Assembly (NCBI RefSeq): GCF_000231445.1
Contig: NZ_AGFR01000009.1
Location: 186,001 to 250,000 of the forward strand
Direction: 5' to 3'
Origin: Commensalibacter intestini A911
Lineage (GTDB): Bacteria > Pseudomonadota > Alphaproteobacteria > Acetobacterales > Acetobacteraceae
DNA length: 64,000 nt
A model generated the notes under the pieces. The model did not search any database and was not told the DNA's origin. It saw nothing but the letters and a program-made list of their open reading frames with translations. The position numbers were made by a program, and so were the translations under genes. Positions 35,510 through 43,947 of the stretch are shown here, piece by piece (the first letter of the stretch is position 1; every line of letters begins with the position of its first letter).

Positions 35510-36352
35510 ATGTCAAAAGAAAATGCTGTGCTTCCATTAGAAGGGAAGCTAATGCAAGGGAAACGTGGGTTGATTATGGGAATGGCCAATAATCACTCTA
35601 TTGCTTGGGGAATTGCGCGTGCTTGTGCATTACAAGGCGCTGAACTCGCATTTGCTTATCAAGGAGAGGCTCTTGAAAAAAGAGTTCGACCTCTTGCTCA
35701 AAGTTTAGGTTCTGATTATCTGATTCAATGTGATGTCGGAGATGATAAAGATATTGAAAAAACCTTTCAAAATCTTGCTGACAAATGGGGTAAAATAGAC
35801 TTCGTTGTGCACGCTATTGGTTGGGCAGACAAACAATATTTACGTGGACGTTATGTTGATACACCAAGAGAAGCATTCTTAACAGCACTAGATATTTCTT
35901 GTTTCTCTTTTACAGCCGTTGCTAGAGAAGCATCTAAAATCATGAATGATGGTGGGTCTTTATTAACTTTGACCTATTTAGGCGCAGAACGCGTTATGCC
36001 TCATTATAATGTGATGGGTATTGCCAAAGCCGCTTTGGAAACTTCTGTTAAATATATGGCGACTGACCTTGGTCCTAATAATATTCGTGTGAACGCAATT
36101 TCTGCTGGTCCAATCAAAACATTGGCTGCTAGTGGTATTGGTGATTTCCGTTATATCTTAAAATGGAATCAATTAAATTCTCCATTACAACGCAATGTGA
36201 CCATTGATGAAGTCGGCGGGGCTGGTGTTTACTTCCTTTCTGATCTTTCTCGTGGCGTTACAGGAGAAATTCATCACGTTGATTGTGGATATCATATGGT
36301 GGGTATGAAAAACCCTGCTGCGCCTGATATTGCTTTGGCATCAGAAGACTAA
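35510..36352 (+). CDS. fabI: Enoyl-[acyl-carrier-protein] reductase (NADH)
   Basis: FabI reduces trans-2-enoyl-ACP in the last step of each fatty acid elongation cycle. The 280-residue short-chain dehydrogenase has the altered nucleotide motif GLIMGMANNHSIAWGIA (family GxxxxxSIAxG) near residues 20-36. The catalytic pair is Y166 and K173 in YNVMGIAKAALE, matching FabI spacing. The end GEIHHVDCGYHMVGM is also typical. An N-terminal extension of about 15 residues precedes the fold. aroC follows after 35 bp. Confidence 0.97.
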   Translation: MSKENAVLPLEGKLMQGKRGLIMGMANNHSIAWGIARACALQGAELAFAYQGEALEKRVRPLAQSLGSDYLIQCDVGDDKDIEKTFQNLADKWGKIDFVVHAIGWADKQYLRGRYVDTPREAFLTALDISCFSFTAVAREASKIMNDGGSLLTLTYLGAERVMPHYNVMGIAKAALETSVKYMATDLGPNNIRVNAISAGPIKTLAASGIGDFRYILKWNQLNSPLQRNVTIDEVGGAGVYFLSDLSRGVTGEIHHVDCGYHMVGMKNPAAPDIALASED

Positions 36353-36387
36353 TTCGATATTAACCCTAGTAAAGAGAGCATTAAACC

Positions 36388-37482
36388 ATGTCGTGTAATA
36401 GTTTTGGCACATTATTTCGTGTAACGACATGGGGGGAAAGCCACGGTCCCGCGATAGGGTGTGTTGTGGACGGATGCCCCCCGCTAATTCCTTTGACCGA
36501 GGAAATGATTCAACCTTGGTTGGATTTGCGCAGACCGGGGCAGTCTAAATTCACAACCACTCGCAACGAACCCGATCAAGTAAACATTTTATCTGGTGTT
36601 TTCGAAGGAAAAACAACGGGAACTCCAATTTCTTTACTGATTGAAAATACAAATCAACGCTCTAAAGACTATTCTAATATTGCGCAGTCCTATCGTCCTG
36701 GCCATGCAGATATTGCTTATGACCTGAAATATGGCATCCGTGATTATCGTGGTGGTGGACGCTCTTCAGCTCGTGAAACAGCGATGCGTGTTGCAGCTGG
36801 AGCGGTTGCTCGATTAATTCTCGGGGATCAAATTAAAATCCGTGGGGCTTTGGTTCAAATTGGAGACCTGAAAGTCAATCGTGATCGTTGGTCTTGGGAT
36901 GAAGTTAAAAATAACGAGTTCTTTTGCCCTGATGCTGAAATGGTTCCTCAATGGCAAGAGTATTTAGGGGCTATTCGTAAAGATGGTTCTTCGATTGGTG
37001 CTGTAATTGAAATCGTTGTTGAAGGTGTTCCCGCAGGATTAGGAGCCCCTATTTATGGCAAATTAGATTCTGACATTGCCCAAGCCATGATGAGTATTAA
37101 TGCTGTTAAAGGCGTTGAGATTGGTGAAGGCTTTAATGCCGCGACTTTACGAGGCGAAGAAAATGCAGACCCTATTTATCTGAATGATGGTGAGCTTTCT
37201 TTTTCATCCAATCATGCAGGCGGAATTCTAGGTGGAATTTCAACAGGGCAGCCTATTACGGTGCGCTTTGCTGTGAAACCAACCAGCTCTATTTTAATCC
37301 CTCAACCTTCCATTGATTCCGAAGGGCATGCCACAGACGTTATTACCAAAGGAAGACATGACCCTTGCGTTGGTATTCGTGCTGTGCCTGTGGGGGAAGC
37401 AATGATGGCTTGTGTCCTCGCCGATCATTGGTTAAGACATCGTGGGCAAATTGGTCAATTTCGATCTAGTATTTTAGATTAA
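36388..37482 (+). CDS. aroC: Chorismate synthase
   Basis: AroC makes chorismate from 5-enolpyruvylshikimate-3-phosphate with reduced FMN, feeding tryptophan synthesis among others. The 364-residue protein shows the three family signatures: [17 protein letters not shown] (residues 12-28), [20 protein letters not shown] (about 128-147) and [17 protein letters not shown] near the C-terminus. Nothing is missing. It follows fabI in the same direction and ends at a strong terminator. Confidence 0.98.
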   Translation: MSCNSFGTLFRVTTWGESHGPAIGCVVDGCPPLIPLTEEMIQPWLDLRRPGQSKFTTTRNEPDQVNILSGVFEGKTTGTPISLLIENTNQRSKDYSNIAQSYRPGHADIAYDLKYGIRDYRGGGRSSARETAMRVAAGAVARLILGDQIKIRGALVQIGDLKVNRDRWSWDEVKNNEFFCPDAEMVPQWQEYLGAIRKDGSSIGAVIEIVVEGVPAGLGAPIYGKLDSDIAQAMMSINAVKGVEIGEGFNAATLRGEENADPIYLNDGELSFSSNHAGGILGGISTGQPITVRFAVKPTSSILIPQPSIDSEGHATDVITKGRHDPCVGIRAVPVGEAMMACVLADHWLRHRGQIGQFRSSILD

Positions 37483-37497
37483 GCATTACAAACAAAA

Positions 37498-37531
37498 AAA
37501 GCCTCTGGATTTATGATGATCCAGAGGCTTT
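37498..37531 (+). terminator. Rho-independent terminator of aroC
   Basis: A perfect 13-bp stem (AAAGCCTCTGGAT, 37498-37510, complement 37519-37531) with 8-nt loop is followed by a T run. An ATTA tetranucleotide tract follows at about 37544-37562. Confidence 0.92.
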
Positions 37532-37677
37532 TTTATCTATATAAATTAATTAATTAATTAATAGAGCTATTTTAGAGTATTTTGTTTCTAATAAATACAA
37601 TACAAATTTTATATTCTTAAACAGCTTTATCATAATACTTCTCTTGGGGCTTTTAACCATTATACTTGAGTCGAGAT

Positions 37678-38034
37678 TCACAATACACTCACAATAATAC
37701 CAGTAGCACAATTTTGACTATCTAACGTTGTTCCTACGGCAAAAATTCCTCAAGCCAAGCCTGCGTTGTAACTAATTTTTGGATGCTCTACTGGATGAGG
37801 ACTATCCAAAGAAATAATATGAAAATTATATTTCTTTTTTAATAGCTCGGTGCCTACACATTGTCTTTTATCAGTAGAAAAATAAATCTGCTGCACTCCA
37901 AGATAGTCATTTTTTCTTAACAGGAATGAGTTGTTCACAATAGTTTCCATAATATTGTTCATATCAAAAATAGCATCTCTGCAATCATGATATAAAAATA
38001 TGATTCTAACTATTATTATCTCAGCTATATGCAA
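37678..38034 (-). pseudogene. Unrecognised gene remnant with an internal TGA
   Basis: A 94-codon frame (38034 to TGA at 37750-37752) starts MHIAEIIIVRIIFLYHD without a clear ribosome site. After the TGA the same frame stays open for 23 more codons (GIFAVGTTLDSQNCATGIIVSVL), ending at TGA 37678-37680. The sequence on both sides looks protein-like (DSPHPVEHPKISYNAGLA before, GIFAVGTTLD after). I cannot name a family. The likeliest reading is a decayed C-terminal part of a longer gene; a short real gene ending at 37750 is the alternative. Confidence 0.35.
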
Positions 38035-38045
38035 GAGTTTTAACC

Positions 38046-38079
38046 ATTAAATCAAATGGTACTAATCATTTGATTTAAT
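38046..38079 (-). terminator. Hairpin downstream of methyltransferase gene
   Basis: A perfect 13-bp inverted repeat (ATTAAATCAAATG, 38046-38058, complement 38067-38079) with 8-nt loop lies just past the methyltransferase stop. The T run is weak. Confidence 0.55.
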
Positions 38080-38094
38080 GTGTCGGATAGTTTT

Positions 38095-38751
38095 CTACGC
38101 AATAACCAATTGATATAAAACTGTTTTACGTAACTGGCAATCTTCCAACTCCAATGTCGTGGGAATGTCATACGTGCAAACTGGGGTCAGTTCTTTCTTC
38201 GGCAGATAACTCCGCCCTGGATCAGCAATAAATACGGTCGCTCCTTGCTTGGCACACTCTTTTAACCATGGCCAAATATGCTGCGTCATTGGGGCCTCAT
38301 AACAGACATCCCCACAAAAAATAATATCCCAAGCACAAGCTTGTCCAACAACATCATTAGAGTTTTTATCAAGTAAAACGTGATTTACTTTCGCATTCAA
38401 CGCACAAGATTTTTGTGCCAATGGATCAATATCTGCAACTTCAATATATGCAGCTCCGCTTTTTGCTGCGGCAATCGCTGCAATACCACATCCTGCTGCA
38501 AAATCTAAAACTTTCTTATCTTTGACTAGTTTCGGGTTATCCAAAATATACCGTGCTATTGCTTTTCCACCCGGCCAAGCAAATGCCCAAAACGGAGGCT
38601 CTATATTCTGATGGTTCAACCATGACTCTGTTACTTGCCAAATCGGTGTGATCTCACTGGCTTGATACAGGATAATTTCAGGCACAAAATCTGTTTTTTC
38701 CAGTGCTGTATGATGTGTAATTAAATTTTCAAATTGAGAAAAATTAGTCAT
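38095..38751 (-). CDS. SAM-dependent methyltransferase (ETFB-lysine methyltransferase-like, COG3897)
   Basis: This 218-residue class I methyltransferase has FWAFAWPGGKAIARYILDNP, the SAM loop VLDFAAGCGIAAIAAAKSGA (motif I), the acidic residue after strand 2 (EVADIDPLA), and IIFCGDVCYE (motif post-I/II). This pattern matches the bacterial relatives of the electron-transfer-flavoprotein-beta lysine methyltransferase, also annotated as nicotinamide N-methylase-like. The substrate is not proven here. Its start overlaps the ubiA stop (TAATG). Confidence 0.85.
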   Translation of the reverse strand: MTNFSQFENLITHHTALEKTDFVPEIILYQASEITPIWQVTESWLNHQNIEPPFWAFAWPGGKAIARYILDNPKLVKDKKVLDFAAGCGIAAIAAAKSGAAYIEVADIDPLAQKSCALNAKVNHVLLDKNSNDVVGQACAWDIIFCGDVCYEAPMTQHIWPWLKECAKQGATVFIADPGRSYLPKKELTPVCTYDIPTTLELEDCQLRKTVLYQLVIA

Positions 38752-39662
38752 TAAATGAGGTTGCCTATAAGAAGAGCCAAGGCAATAAGTAGCCCTGCGT
38801 CTCTGTTGGATTTAAATAAAGTTAAGCAGATTTTAGGATCATGTAAATCAAATTTCATTATTTGCCAGGTAAAATGTGCAATCGGAAATAATAAAGCCAG
38901 CAGCGCAATTAATGAATTCTGATTTAAAAAGCTAGTAATGATTAAAAAGAAAATACATAGCGCATAGTTAATTGCTACAAACTGTTTTCCTGCTTCACCA
39001 GCCCATCTTGCCGTTGATTTTACGCCAACACGTTGATCATCTTCGATATCTTGATAGCCATAAATTGTATCAAATCCAATTTGCCAGAAAATTGTTGCTG
39101 CATATAAAGCTGCTTGCGTCCAAGACAGATGCCCTGTTGCTGCTGCATATCCCAAAGGCGCACCAAACCCAAAGGTAAATCCCAGAACCAACTGAGGCCA
39201 CCATGTCACTCTTTTAGCCCCAGGATACAACGCCACCAGAATCAAAGAGGAAGCTCCTAAAACCCAAGACAAAGGATTCAGTTGTAATAAAATACCCAGC
39301 CCAATCATTAATAAAATAAATAGAAAGAAAAGCGCTTGCTTGACCGAAATTGTACCATTCGCAATTGGACGCTGTTGAGTACGGGCAACTTGTCGATCAA
39401 AGTCTCTATCCCAAATATCATTTACAACACAGCCAGCACTACGCATAACAACACTGCCAATCGCAAATAAAATAATGAGCTTAATTCGTGTCATTGCAGG
39501 AATATCATGAGGTAATAAAATTCCCCACATTCCTGGGAAAAACAGTAACCAACTCCCAATTGGACGATCAATACGCGATAAGAGCGCATAAGGTTGCAAA
39601 GGTTGAGGAAGAAAGCGGATCCAAGACAAATTCATATCTGAACGTGAAGAAGGCTGATTCAC
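38751..39662 (-). CDS. ubiA: 4-hydroxybenzoate polyprenyltransferase
   Basis: UbiA joins a polyprenyl chain to 4-hydroxybenzoate in ubiquinone synthesis at the inner membrane. The 303-residue protein has about eight membrane helices and the two Asp-rich metal/diphosphate motifs: NDIWDRDFDRQVARTQQRP (about residues 82-100) and YGYQDIEDDQRVGVKSTA (about 198-215). The start RIDRPIGSWLLFFPGMWG is typical of UbiA rather than heme or chlorophyll relatives. The methyltransferase gene overlaps its end. Confidence 0.96.
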   Translation of the reverse strand: MNQPSSRSDMNLSWIRFLPQPLQPYALLSRIDRPIGSWLLFFPGMWGILLPHDIPAMTRIKLIILFAIGSVVMRSAGCVVNDIWDRDFDRQVARTQQRPIANGTISVKQALFFLFILLMIGLGILLQLNPLSWVLGASSLILVALYPGAKRVTWWPQLVLGFTFGFGAPLGYAAATGHLSWTQAALYAATIFWQIGFDTIYGYQDIEDDQRVGVKSTARWAGEAGKQFVAINYALCIFFLIITSFLNQNSLIALLALLFPIAHFTWQIMKFDLHDPKICLTLFKSNRDAGLLIALALLIGNLI

Positions 39663-39778
39663 AACATATCCTGATAAAATAAAAAGAATAAGAGAAACAA
39701 GAATACAAGTTTATATTCTTATAGTAATATAGAATTGTTTTCATTCTTTTTTATAGCCCACCAATCAATTGAGTTTAT

Positions 39779-40513
39779 ATGTCCTTTATTCCTCGTATTT
39801 ACCTTGACCCTCATGAGTTTGAAGCATTGGCAAGTAATAAAGATTATGCCATCCCTGCTTCAACGGCACATTATTTAGGAACGGTTCTACGATTAAAGGC
39901 CTCAGAGAAAGTTGTTTTCTTTAATGAGCGAGACGGTGAGTGGGAATGCGAAATTAGCCATATTGCAAAAAATAAAGGCACCATACAAACGACTAAGCAA
40001 CTTCGCTTATCTATAACGCCTTTGGGTCCAACATTAGTTTTTGCACCATTAAAACGAGATGCAACTGATTTAGCCATTCGCATGGCAACAGAGTTGGGTG
40101 TAAAAACCATTCAGCCTGTAAAGACTTTACGCACCAATACCGTAAAAATTAAAGAAGAACGCTTTAGAAGCATTACTATTGAAGCTGCCGAGCAAAGTAA
40201 CCGATTAACGATCCCTGAAATTAAACCCATTGTTTCTTTATTTGATTTTTGTTCCTCTTGGCCAAAAGATAAAACCTTATGGATCGCGGTGGAGCGTTGT
40301 GCTGAATATCATATTGAACCCAATAGCACAGAAAAATGTCGTGGAGATGACGGAATCTTAATCGGCCCAGAAGGCGGATTTGATTCTAGCGAAATAAAAA
40401 ATTTACTTCTTTATGATTTTGTGCGACCTTTATCATTGGGGAACTTAATTTTAAAAGCAGAAACAGCTATTGTTGCAGGGCTCAGCCTTTTTTCACAACA
40501 TGTTCGCGCTTAA
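39779..40513 (+). CDS. rsmE: 16S rRNA (uracil(1498)-N3)-methyltransferase
   Basis: RsmE methylates U1498 of 16S rRNA with SAM. The 244-residue SPOUT enzyme has an N-terminal PUA-like domain (RIYLDPHEF... and HYLGTVLRLKASEKVVFFN) and the knotted C-terminal domain: KTIQPVKTLRTN, EAAEQSNRLTIPEI, IGPEGGFDSSEI and LSLGNLILKAETA. In the last motif the usual 'LGxRILRxETA' Arg is replaced by Asn (LGNLILKAETA). gshA follows 51 bp downstream. Confidence 0.96.
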   Translation: MSFIPRIYLDPHEFEALASNKDYAIPASTAHYLGTVLRLKASEKVVFFNERDGEWECEISHIAKNKGTIQTTKQLRLSITPLGPTLVFAPLKRDATDLAIRMATELGVKTIQPVKTLRTNTVKIKEERFRSITIEAAEQSNRLTIPEIKPIVSLFDFCSSWPKDKTLWIAVERCAEYHIEPNSTEKCRGDDGILIGPEGGFDSSEIKNLLLYDFVRPLSLGNLILKAETAIVAGLSLFSQHVRA

Positions 40514-40564
40514 TAAAAACATGTTTCCTTTCCTCCTCCTTTTGACCAGAATAGATAGATGTGA

Positions 40565-41950
40565 ATGTCCAGTATTTTAGATCAAGATCAAACACCAATT
40601 ACCTCAACCACTCAGTTAGCCGAACATTTAGCTGAGGGCTGTAAGCCCACTCAAAAATGGCGGATTGGTACTGAACATGAAAAATTCGGTTTTATTCTTA
40701 ACAAAGAAGATCCTCGTCATTTACTACCTCCTGCCTATGAACCTAGTGGGATCAACGCTATTCTAACCTCTATGCAAGAGCGTCATCCTGAATGGGAAGG
40801 TATTTACGATCATGATAATATCATTGGATTTGATACCGATCGTGGTGCGGTTTCTTTGGAACCAGCAGGACAATTCGAATTATCTGGAGCACCTGTTAGC
40901 GATTTACACGCAGCAAAGCAAGAAATGGAAGCTCATTTCCATGATGTGCATCAAGCAGCAGATCCTTTAAATATTGGCTTTGCACCTCTTGGCTTTCACC
41001 CATTTGCTACGCGTGACCAAATGCCTTGGATGCCTAAAGAACGTTATAAAATCATGAAAGCCTATATGCCAAAAGTAGGTACATTGGGATTAGACATGAT
41101 GACCAGAACTTGTACAGTTCAAGTCAATCTTGATTTCTCTTCTGAAGAAGATATGGCACGTAAAATGCGTGTCTCTTTGGCATTACAACCTTTGGCAACT
41201 GCACTTTTTGCCAATTCTCCTTTCTACGAAGGGAAGCCTAGCGGATATCAATCTACTCGTGCACATATTTGGACGGATACTGATAATAATCGTGCCGGTA
41301 TACCCCCTTCTTTCTTTGATCAAAATTTTGGTTTTGAACAATATGTAGACTGGTTACTTGATGTGCCAATGTATTTCGTCATTCGTGATGGAAAAATGGT
41401 TGATGTTGCTGGGGAGTCTTTCCGTGCTTGGTTAAATGGTAAAGCCCCTAAAGGATTTGAAAATGAACAAATCACTATGGGTGATTTTAAAAACCACATT
41501 ACAACAGCATTTCCAGATGTTCGCTTAAAACAATATATCGAAATGCGTGGAGCTGATGCAGGTTCTCCTGAAATGATGCTTGCTATGTCTGCATTTTGGA
41601 CAGGTTTACTTTATGATTCAGCAACTTTAATTGCTGCTGAAAAACTGGTTAAAGAATATTCTTGGCAAGAATATATTGAGTTACGTCCTCAAGTCATTAA
41701 AAGTGGTTTGTCCCTTTTGCTAGGTAAAGAAAATCTTCGTCATTTTGCAAAACGTATTCTTGCTTTGGCAGCAGAAGGCTTAAAAAAACGTAACCTTCAA
41801 AATGCTACAGGACAAGATGAACAAGTCTATCTTGAGCCTCTCTATGAAATTGTTAACGGTGGCCCTACTCAAGCTGAATATTGGTTACAACGCTATGCAA
41901 CCGTTTGGCAAGGTGATGTGAAGCATATTCTCGAAGAAGCAAAAATATAG
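40565..41950 (+). CDS. gshA: Glutamate-cysteine ligase
   Basis: GshA makes gamma-glutamylcysteine from L-Glu, L-Cys and ATP, the first step of glutathione synthesis. The 461-residue protein is the alphaproteobacterial/plant-type ligase (GCS2-like): WRIGTEHEKFGF (residues 34-45), SLEPAGQFELSGAP, GFHPF, MPKVGTLGLDMMTRTCTVQVNLDF, and IEMRGADAGSPEMMLAM. Length is normal. ATG at 40565 is used; a GTG four bases earlier is out of frame. It ends at a strong terminator. gshB is not in the window. Confidence 0.97.
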   Translation: MSSILDQDQTPITSTTQLAEHLAEGCKPTQKWRIGTEHEKFGFILNKEDPRHLLPPAYEPSGINAILTSMQERHPEWEGIYDHDNIIGFDTDRGAVSLEPAGQFELSGAPVSDLHAAKQEMEAHFHDVHQAADPLNIGFAPLGFHPFATRDQMPWMPKERYKIMKAYMPKVGTLGLDMMTRTCTVQVNLDFSSEEDMARKMRVSLALQPLATALFANSPFYEGKPSGYQSTRAHIWTDTDNNRAGIPPSFFDQNFGFEQYVDWLLDVPMYFVIRDGKMVDVAGESFRAWLNGKAPKGFENEQITMGDFKNHITTAFPDVRLKQYIEMRGADAGSPEMMLAMSAFWTGLLYDSATLIAAEKLVKEYSWQEYIELRPQVIKSGLSLLLGKENLRHFAKRILALAAEGLKKRNLQNATGQDEQVYLEPLYEIVNGGPTQAEYWLQRYATVWQGDVKHILEEAKI

Positions 41951-41973
41951 TTTTTACTCGTTTGTGAAGAAAG

Positions 41974-42013
41974 AAACGAATAAAGTGATCTATCAAAACC
42001 ACTTTATTCGTTT
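41974..42013 (+). terminator. Rho-independent terminator of gshA
   Basis: A perfect 14-bp stem (AAACGAATAAAGTG, 41974-41987, complement 42000-42013) is followed by a T run. Confidence 0.9.
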
Positions 42014-42350
42014 TTCTTTATCAAAATGTTAAGCTTACTCTATTTCATGAAGTGAAAGTAAAGGTTTATTTAGATTTTTGTCTTCATATGCTTGAATTGT
42101 TTAAGGATCAATATTCCAGCTTTACCAAGTTCAGTAATAATATTTTTTAATGAATTTATTTTCTCAATAATATTGTAAAGTCCCTCAATAAACTGAAGTT
42201 TTTTTATCTTTTCTGTATCATTATCGAATGATAGATTATCCTAACTTGATAATAACGTTCATCATATATTAAATATATATATATGAACAATCTTGAATTA
42301 TGAGTTTTATAATATGATAAAGCATCAATAATTATCTGATATTGTTCTGC
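42014..42350. other. Gene-poor AT-rich stretch with a stop-free minus-strand frame
   Basis: No complete gene is visible. On the minus strand a frame of about 57 codons runs from just after a stop near 42242 to TAA at 42070-42072 (LQFIEGLYNIIEKINSLKN, then LGKAGILILKQFKHMKTKI). It has no usable start, so it may be the remnant of a helical protein. A long AT tract with GTTCAT...ATGAAC ends lies at about 42257-42289. Confidence 0.35.
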
Positions 42351-42980
42351 TTAATTGCTTAATAAAGCAATATGTTGCATTTCTATTACCTTATTTATAA
42401 TAGAGACATTATTTGATTGTAATTCATCTCTATCTAAGCCTTCTTGAATATTTTTTCTGTCAGGACTAACTTTGGTCTTGTCTTCAATATCAGATTGCTT
42501 TCTATACTTTGTAGTATGAATTTTTTTTGTTTCATGAAAGCAGTTATTGGGAAAAACATGCTCATTCTTCATGGTTTGAATGATTTTTAGAAAAGGTAGT
42601 GCTTTATCTGTTCCGATATGGGTTGGTGCGAGCAGACTATTTTCTTTAAAGGCTTTTCTAAAAAAACGTTGAGCTGCTTTGATATTTCTCTTAGAGGTCA
42701 GTAAAATCTATCGCAGTGCCTTTTTTATTAATGGCTCTGTATAGATACTTTTATTGATTGATGTAGGTTTCATCAACCTTAACCTCATCACAATGAGGTC
42801 TTTTATATCTTCTTAAGTGTTTCTCTAATGGGGGAGGTGGCGTAATATCCAACGATTTAACGTGCTATGATTCACATTTATTTCATGCTTTAAGAACAAT
42901 TTTTCGGTATCTCGATAGCTAAGACAATAGTCTAAATACCAGTTCACAGCTTGAATAACCATTAATCTATTAAAATGGCC
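42351..42980 (-). pseudogene. Decayed IS6-family transposase
   Basis: Read leftward from about 42980, three frames in turn give pieces of an IS6 (IS26-like) DDE transposase: MVIQAVNWYLDYCLSYRD with EINVNHSTLNRWILRH; after a frameshift, RRYKRPHCDEVKVDETYINQ-stop-KYLYRAINKKGTAIDF; after another shift, SKRNIKAAQRFFRKAFKEN, THIGTDKALPFL and a diverged tail. The first and second catalytic Asp regions (VDETY and GTDKA) can be recognised. At least two frameshifts and two stops make it inactive. A degenerate terminal repeat may lie at 43019-43040 (AAATTTGCGATAAGACGGCTC). The 73-codon open frame at 42351-42572 is the tail of this relic, not a separate gene. Confidence 0.8.
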
Positions 42981-43132
42981 TTAAAATATTCTATTTATAG
43001 AAGATTATCCTTCATAATCTAAATTTGCGATAAGACGGCTCTATGAAAATGCAGATCTAATCGGTGCTACAAATAACTTAATAGTAGGATTTACTCAGTT
43101 AACCTCCGAAATGAAGAACATGTTAAATATAT

Positions 43133-43169
43133 GTGTTCCTCCCCTCATTTTAGAGAATAGGAGGAACAC
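43133..43169 (-). terminator. Hairpin downstream of the double-glycine peptide gene
   Basis: A perfect 10-bp stem (GTGTTCCTCC, 43133-43142, complement 43160-43169) with 17-nt loop lies 36 bp past the peptide stop. The following T-rich stretch on the minus strand is weak, so efficiency is uncertain. Confidence 0.55.
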
Positions 43170-43204
43170 TATATCGTAATTTTAATAAAACAACTTATTG
43201 ATTA

Positions 43205-43477
43205 TTAATAACCTTGATTATTATTAACAATTTCAATTTTTGGAAATGCTGTGCTTATTCCTGTATATAGATCAGATTGCCAAGTTGGTGATGAAGTGTC
43301 CCAGTGTAATGAAGATATTCCTGGATATGCTTCATGTACAGCCGCATTTACAGACGCTGCAAAATTAGGTGAACATGGATCCCAAACTAATTTTGTACTT
43401 TGCGTATTATTTCCACCGTTATCATAACCGCCGCCACCAGATACTATTTCAAATTCATTATTATATAATTGTCTCAT
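43205..43477 (-). CDS. Candidate class II microcin/bacteriocin-like peptide with double-glycine leader
   Basis: This 90-residue peptide starts MRQLYNNEFEIVSGG, position for position like the 15-residue leader of microcin V (MRTLTLNELDSVSGG): Met-Arg, Leu4, Glu8, hydrophobic 9, Val12, Ser13 and the Gly14-Gly15 cleavage site for a peptidase-containing ABC exporter. The predicted 75-residue core starts GGYDNGGNN, has one cysteine (WDPCSPNF), several aromatic residues and an Asn/Gly-rich end. The ribosome site AAAGGAT is well placed. No exporter or immunity gene is recognisable in the window. It is flanked by the IS6 relic, so it may be acquired. Leader recognition is firm; antibacterial action is inference. 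Confidence 0.65.
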   Translation of the reverse strand: MRQLYNNEFEIVSGGGGYDNGGNNTQSTKLVWDPCSPNFAASVNAAVHEAYPGISSLHWDTSSPTWQSDLYTGISTAFPKIEIVNNNQGY

Positions 43478-43500
43478 AATATATCCTTTAATAAATTATC

Positions 43501-43524
43501 AGTGCAATTTGAAATAATTGCACT
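43501..43524 (-). promoter_or_regulatory. Hairpin just upstream of the double-glycine peptide gene
   Basis: A 9-bp perfect inverted repeat (AGTGCAATT, 43501-43509, AATTGCACT, 43516-43524) with 6-nt loop lies 24 bp before the peptide ATG. It could be an operator or an mRNA leader structure. Confidence 0.4.
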
Positions 43525-43947
43525 TTAACAACTATAATTATATTTCACTAAAAAAACAATTCAAATAAATACAAATTTTAATTTTTTTTTGTATTTATGT
43601 AAATGTATTTTTTTGAGTGTAATCTGGAAAAGCCATTAATTATTGTTATTTCATTGCCTATCCCAGAAATAATAAGGCCAGCATAATTCGAGGGAAATGT
43701 ATAATCTCTTTGATTGTCTGTTTAGGATTAATCATCTTTTAGAAAGTTCAGTTAATGTATGATTTAGAGAGTTATTTTTTAAATTACTATAACTACTTGT
43801 TTTTATTTTCTATATAGCTCAACACGGTTAAAGAATATGATTGTTGTTTTTTAATAAAACAGTATAGCGAAAGATTGCAGTCTTTGTTGAACTATCATAT
43901 ACCTGAATTGCGATCCTTCATAAAATTAATATAAGGTATTCTTCTTT
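43525..43947. other. AT-rich intergenic region between peptide gene and glycosyltransferase
   Basis: No complete gene is visible. On the minus strand, roughly 43725-43570, a start-less frame reads TFPSNYAGLIISGIGNEI and on to a stop, which may be a gene remnant. The promoter of the peptide gene (leftward) and of the glycosyltransferase (rightward) must lie here. Confidence 0.35.

Noticed and set aside
37544-37562. ATTA tetranucleotide tract as a phase-variation repeat
   Set aside because: It lies in intergenic DNA past the aroC terminator, not in a gene or a recognisable promoter.
42351-42572. Independent 73-codon gene
   Set aside because: It is the tail of the decayed IS6 transposase, in line with the catalytic pieces upstream, and has no ribosome site.
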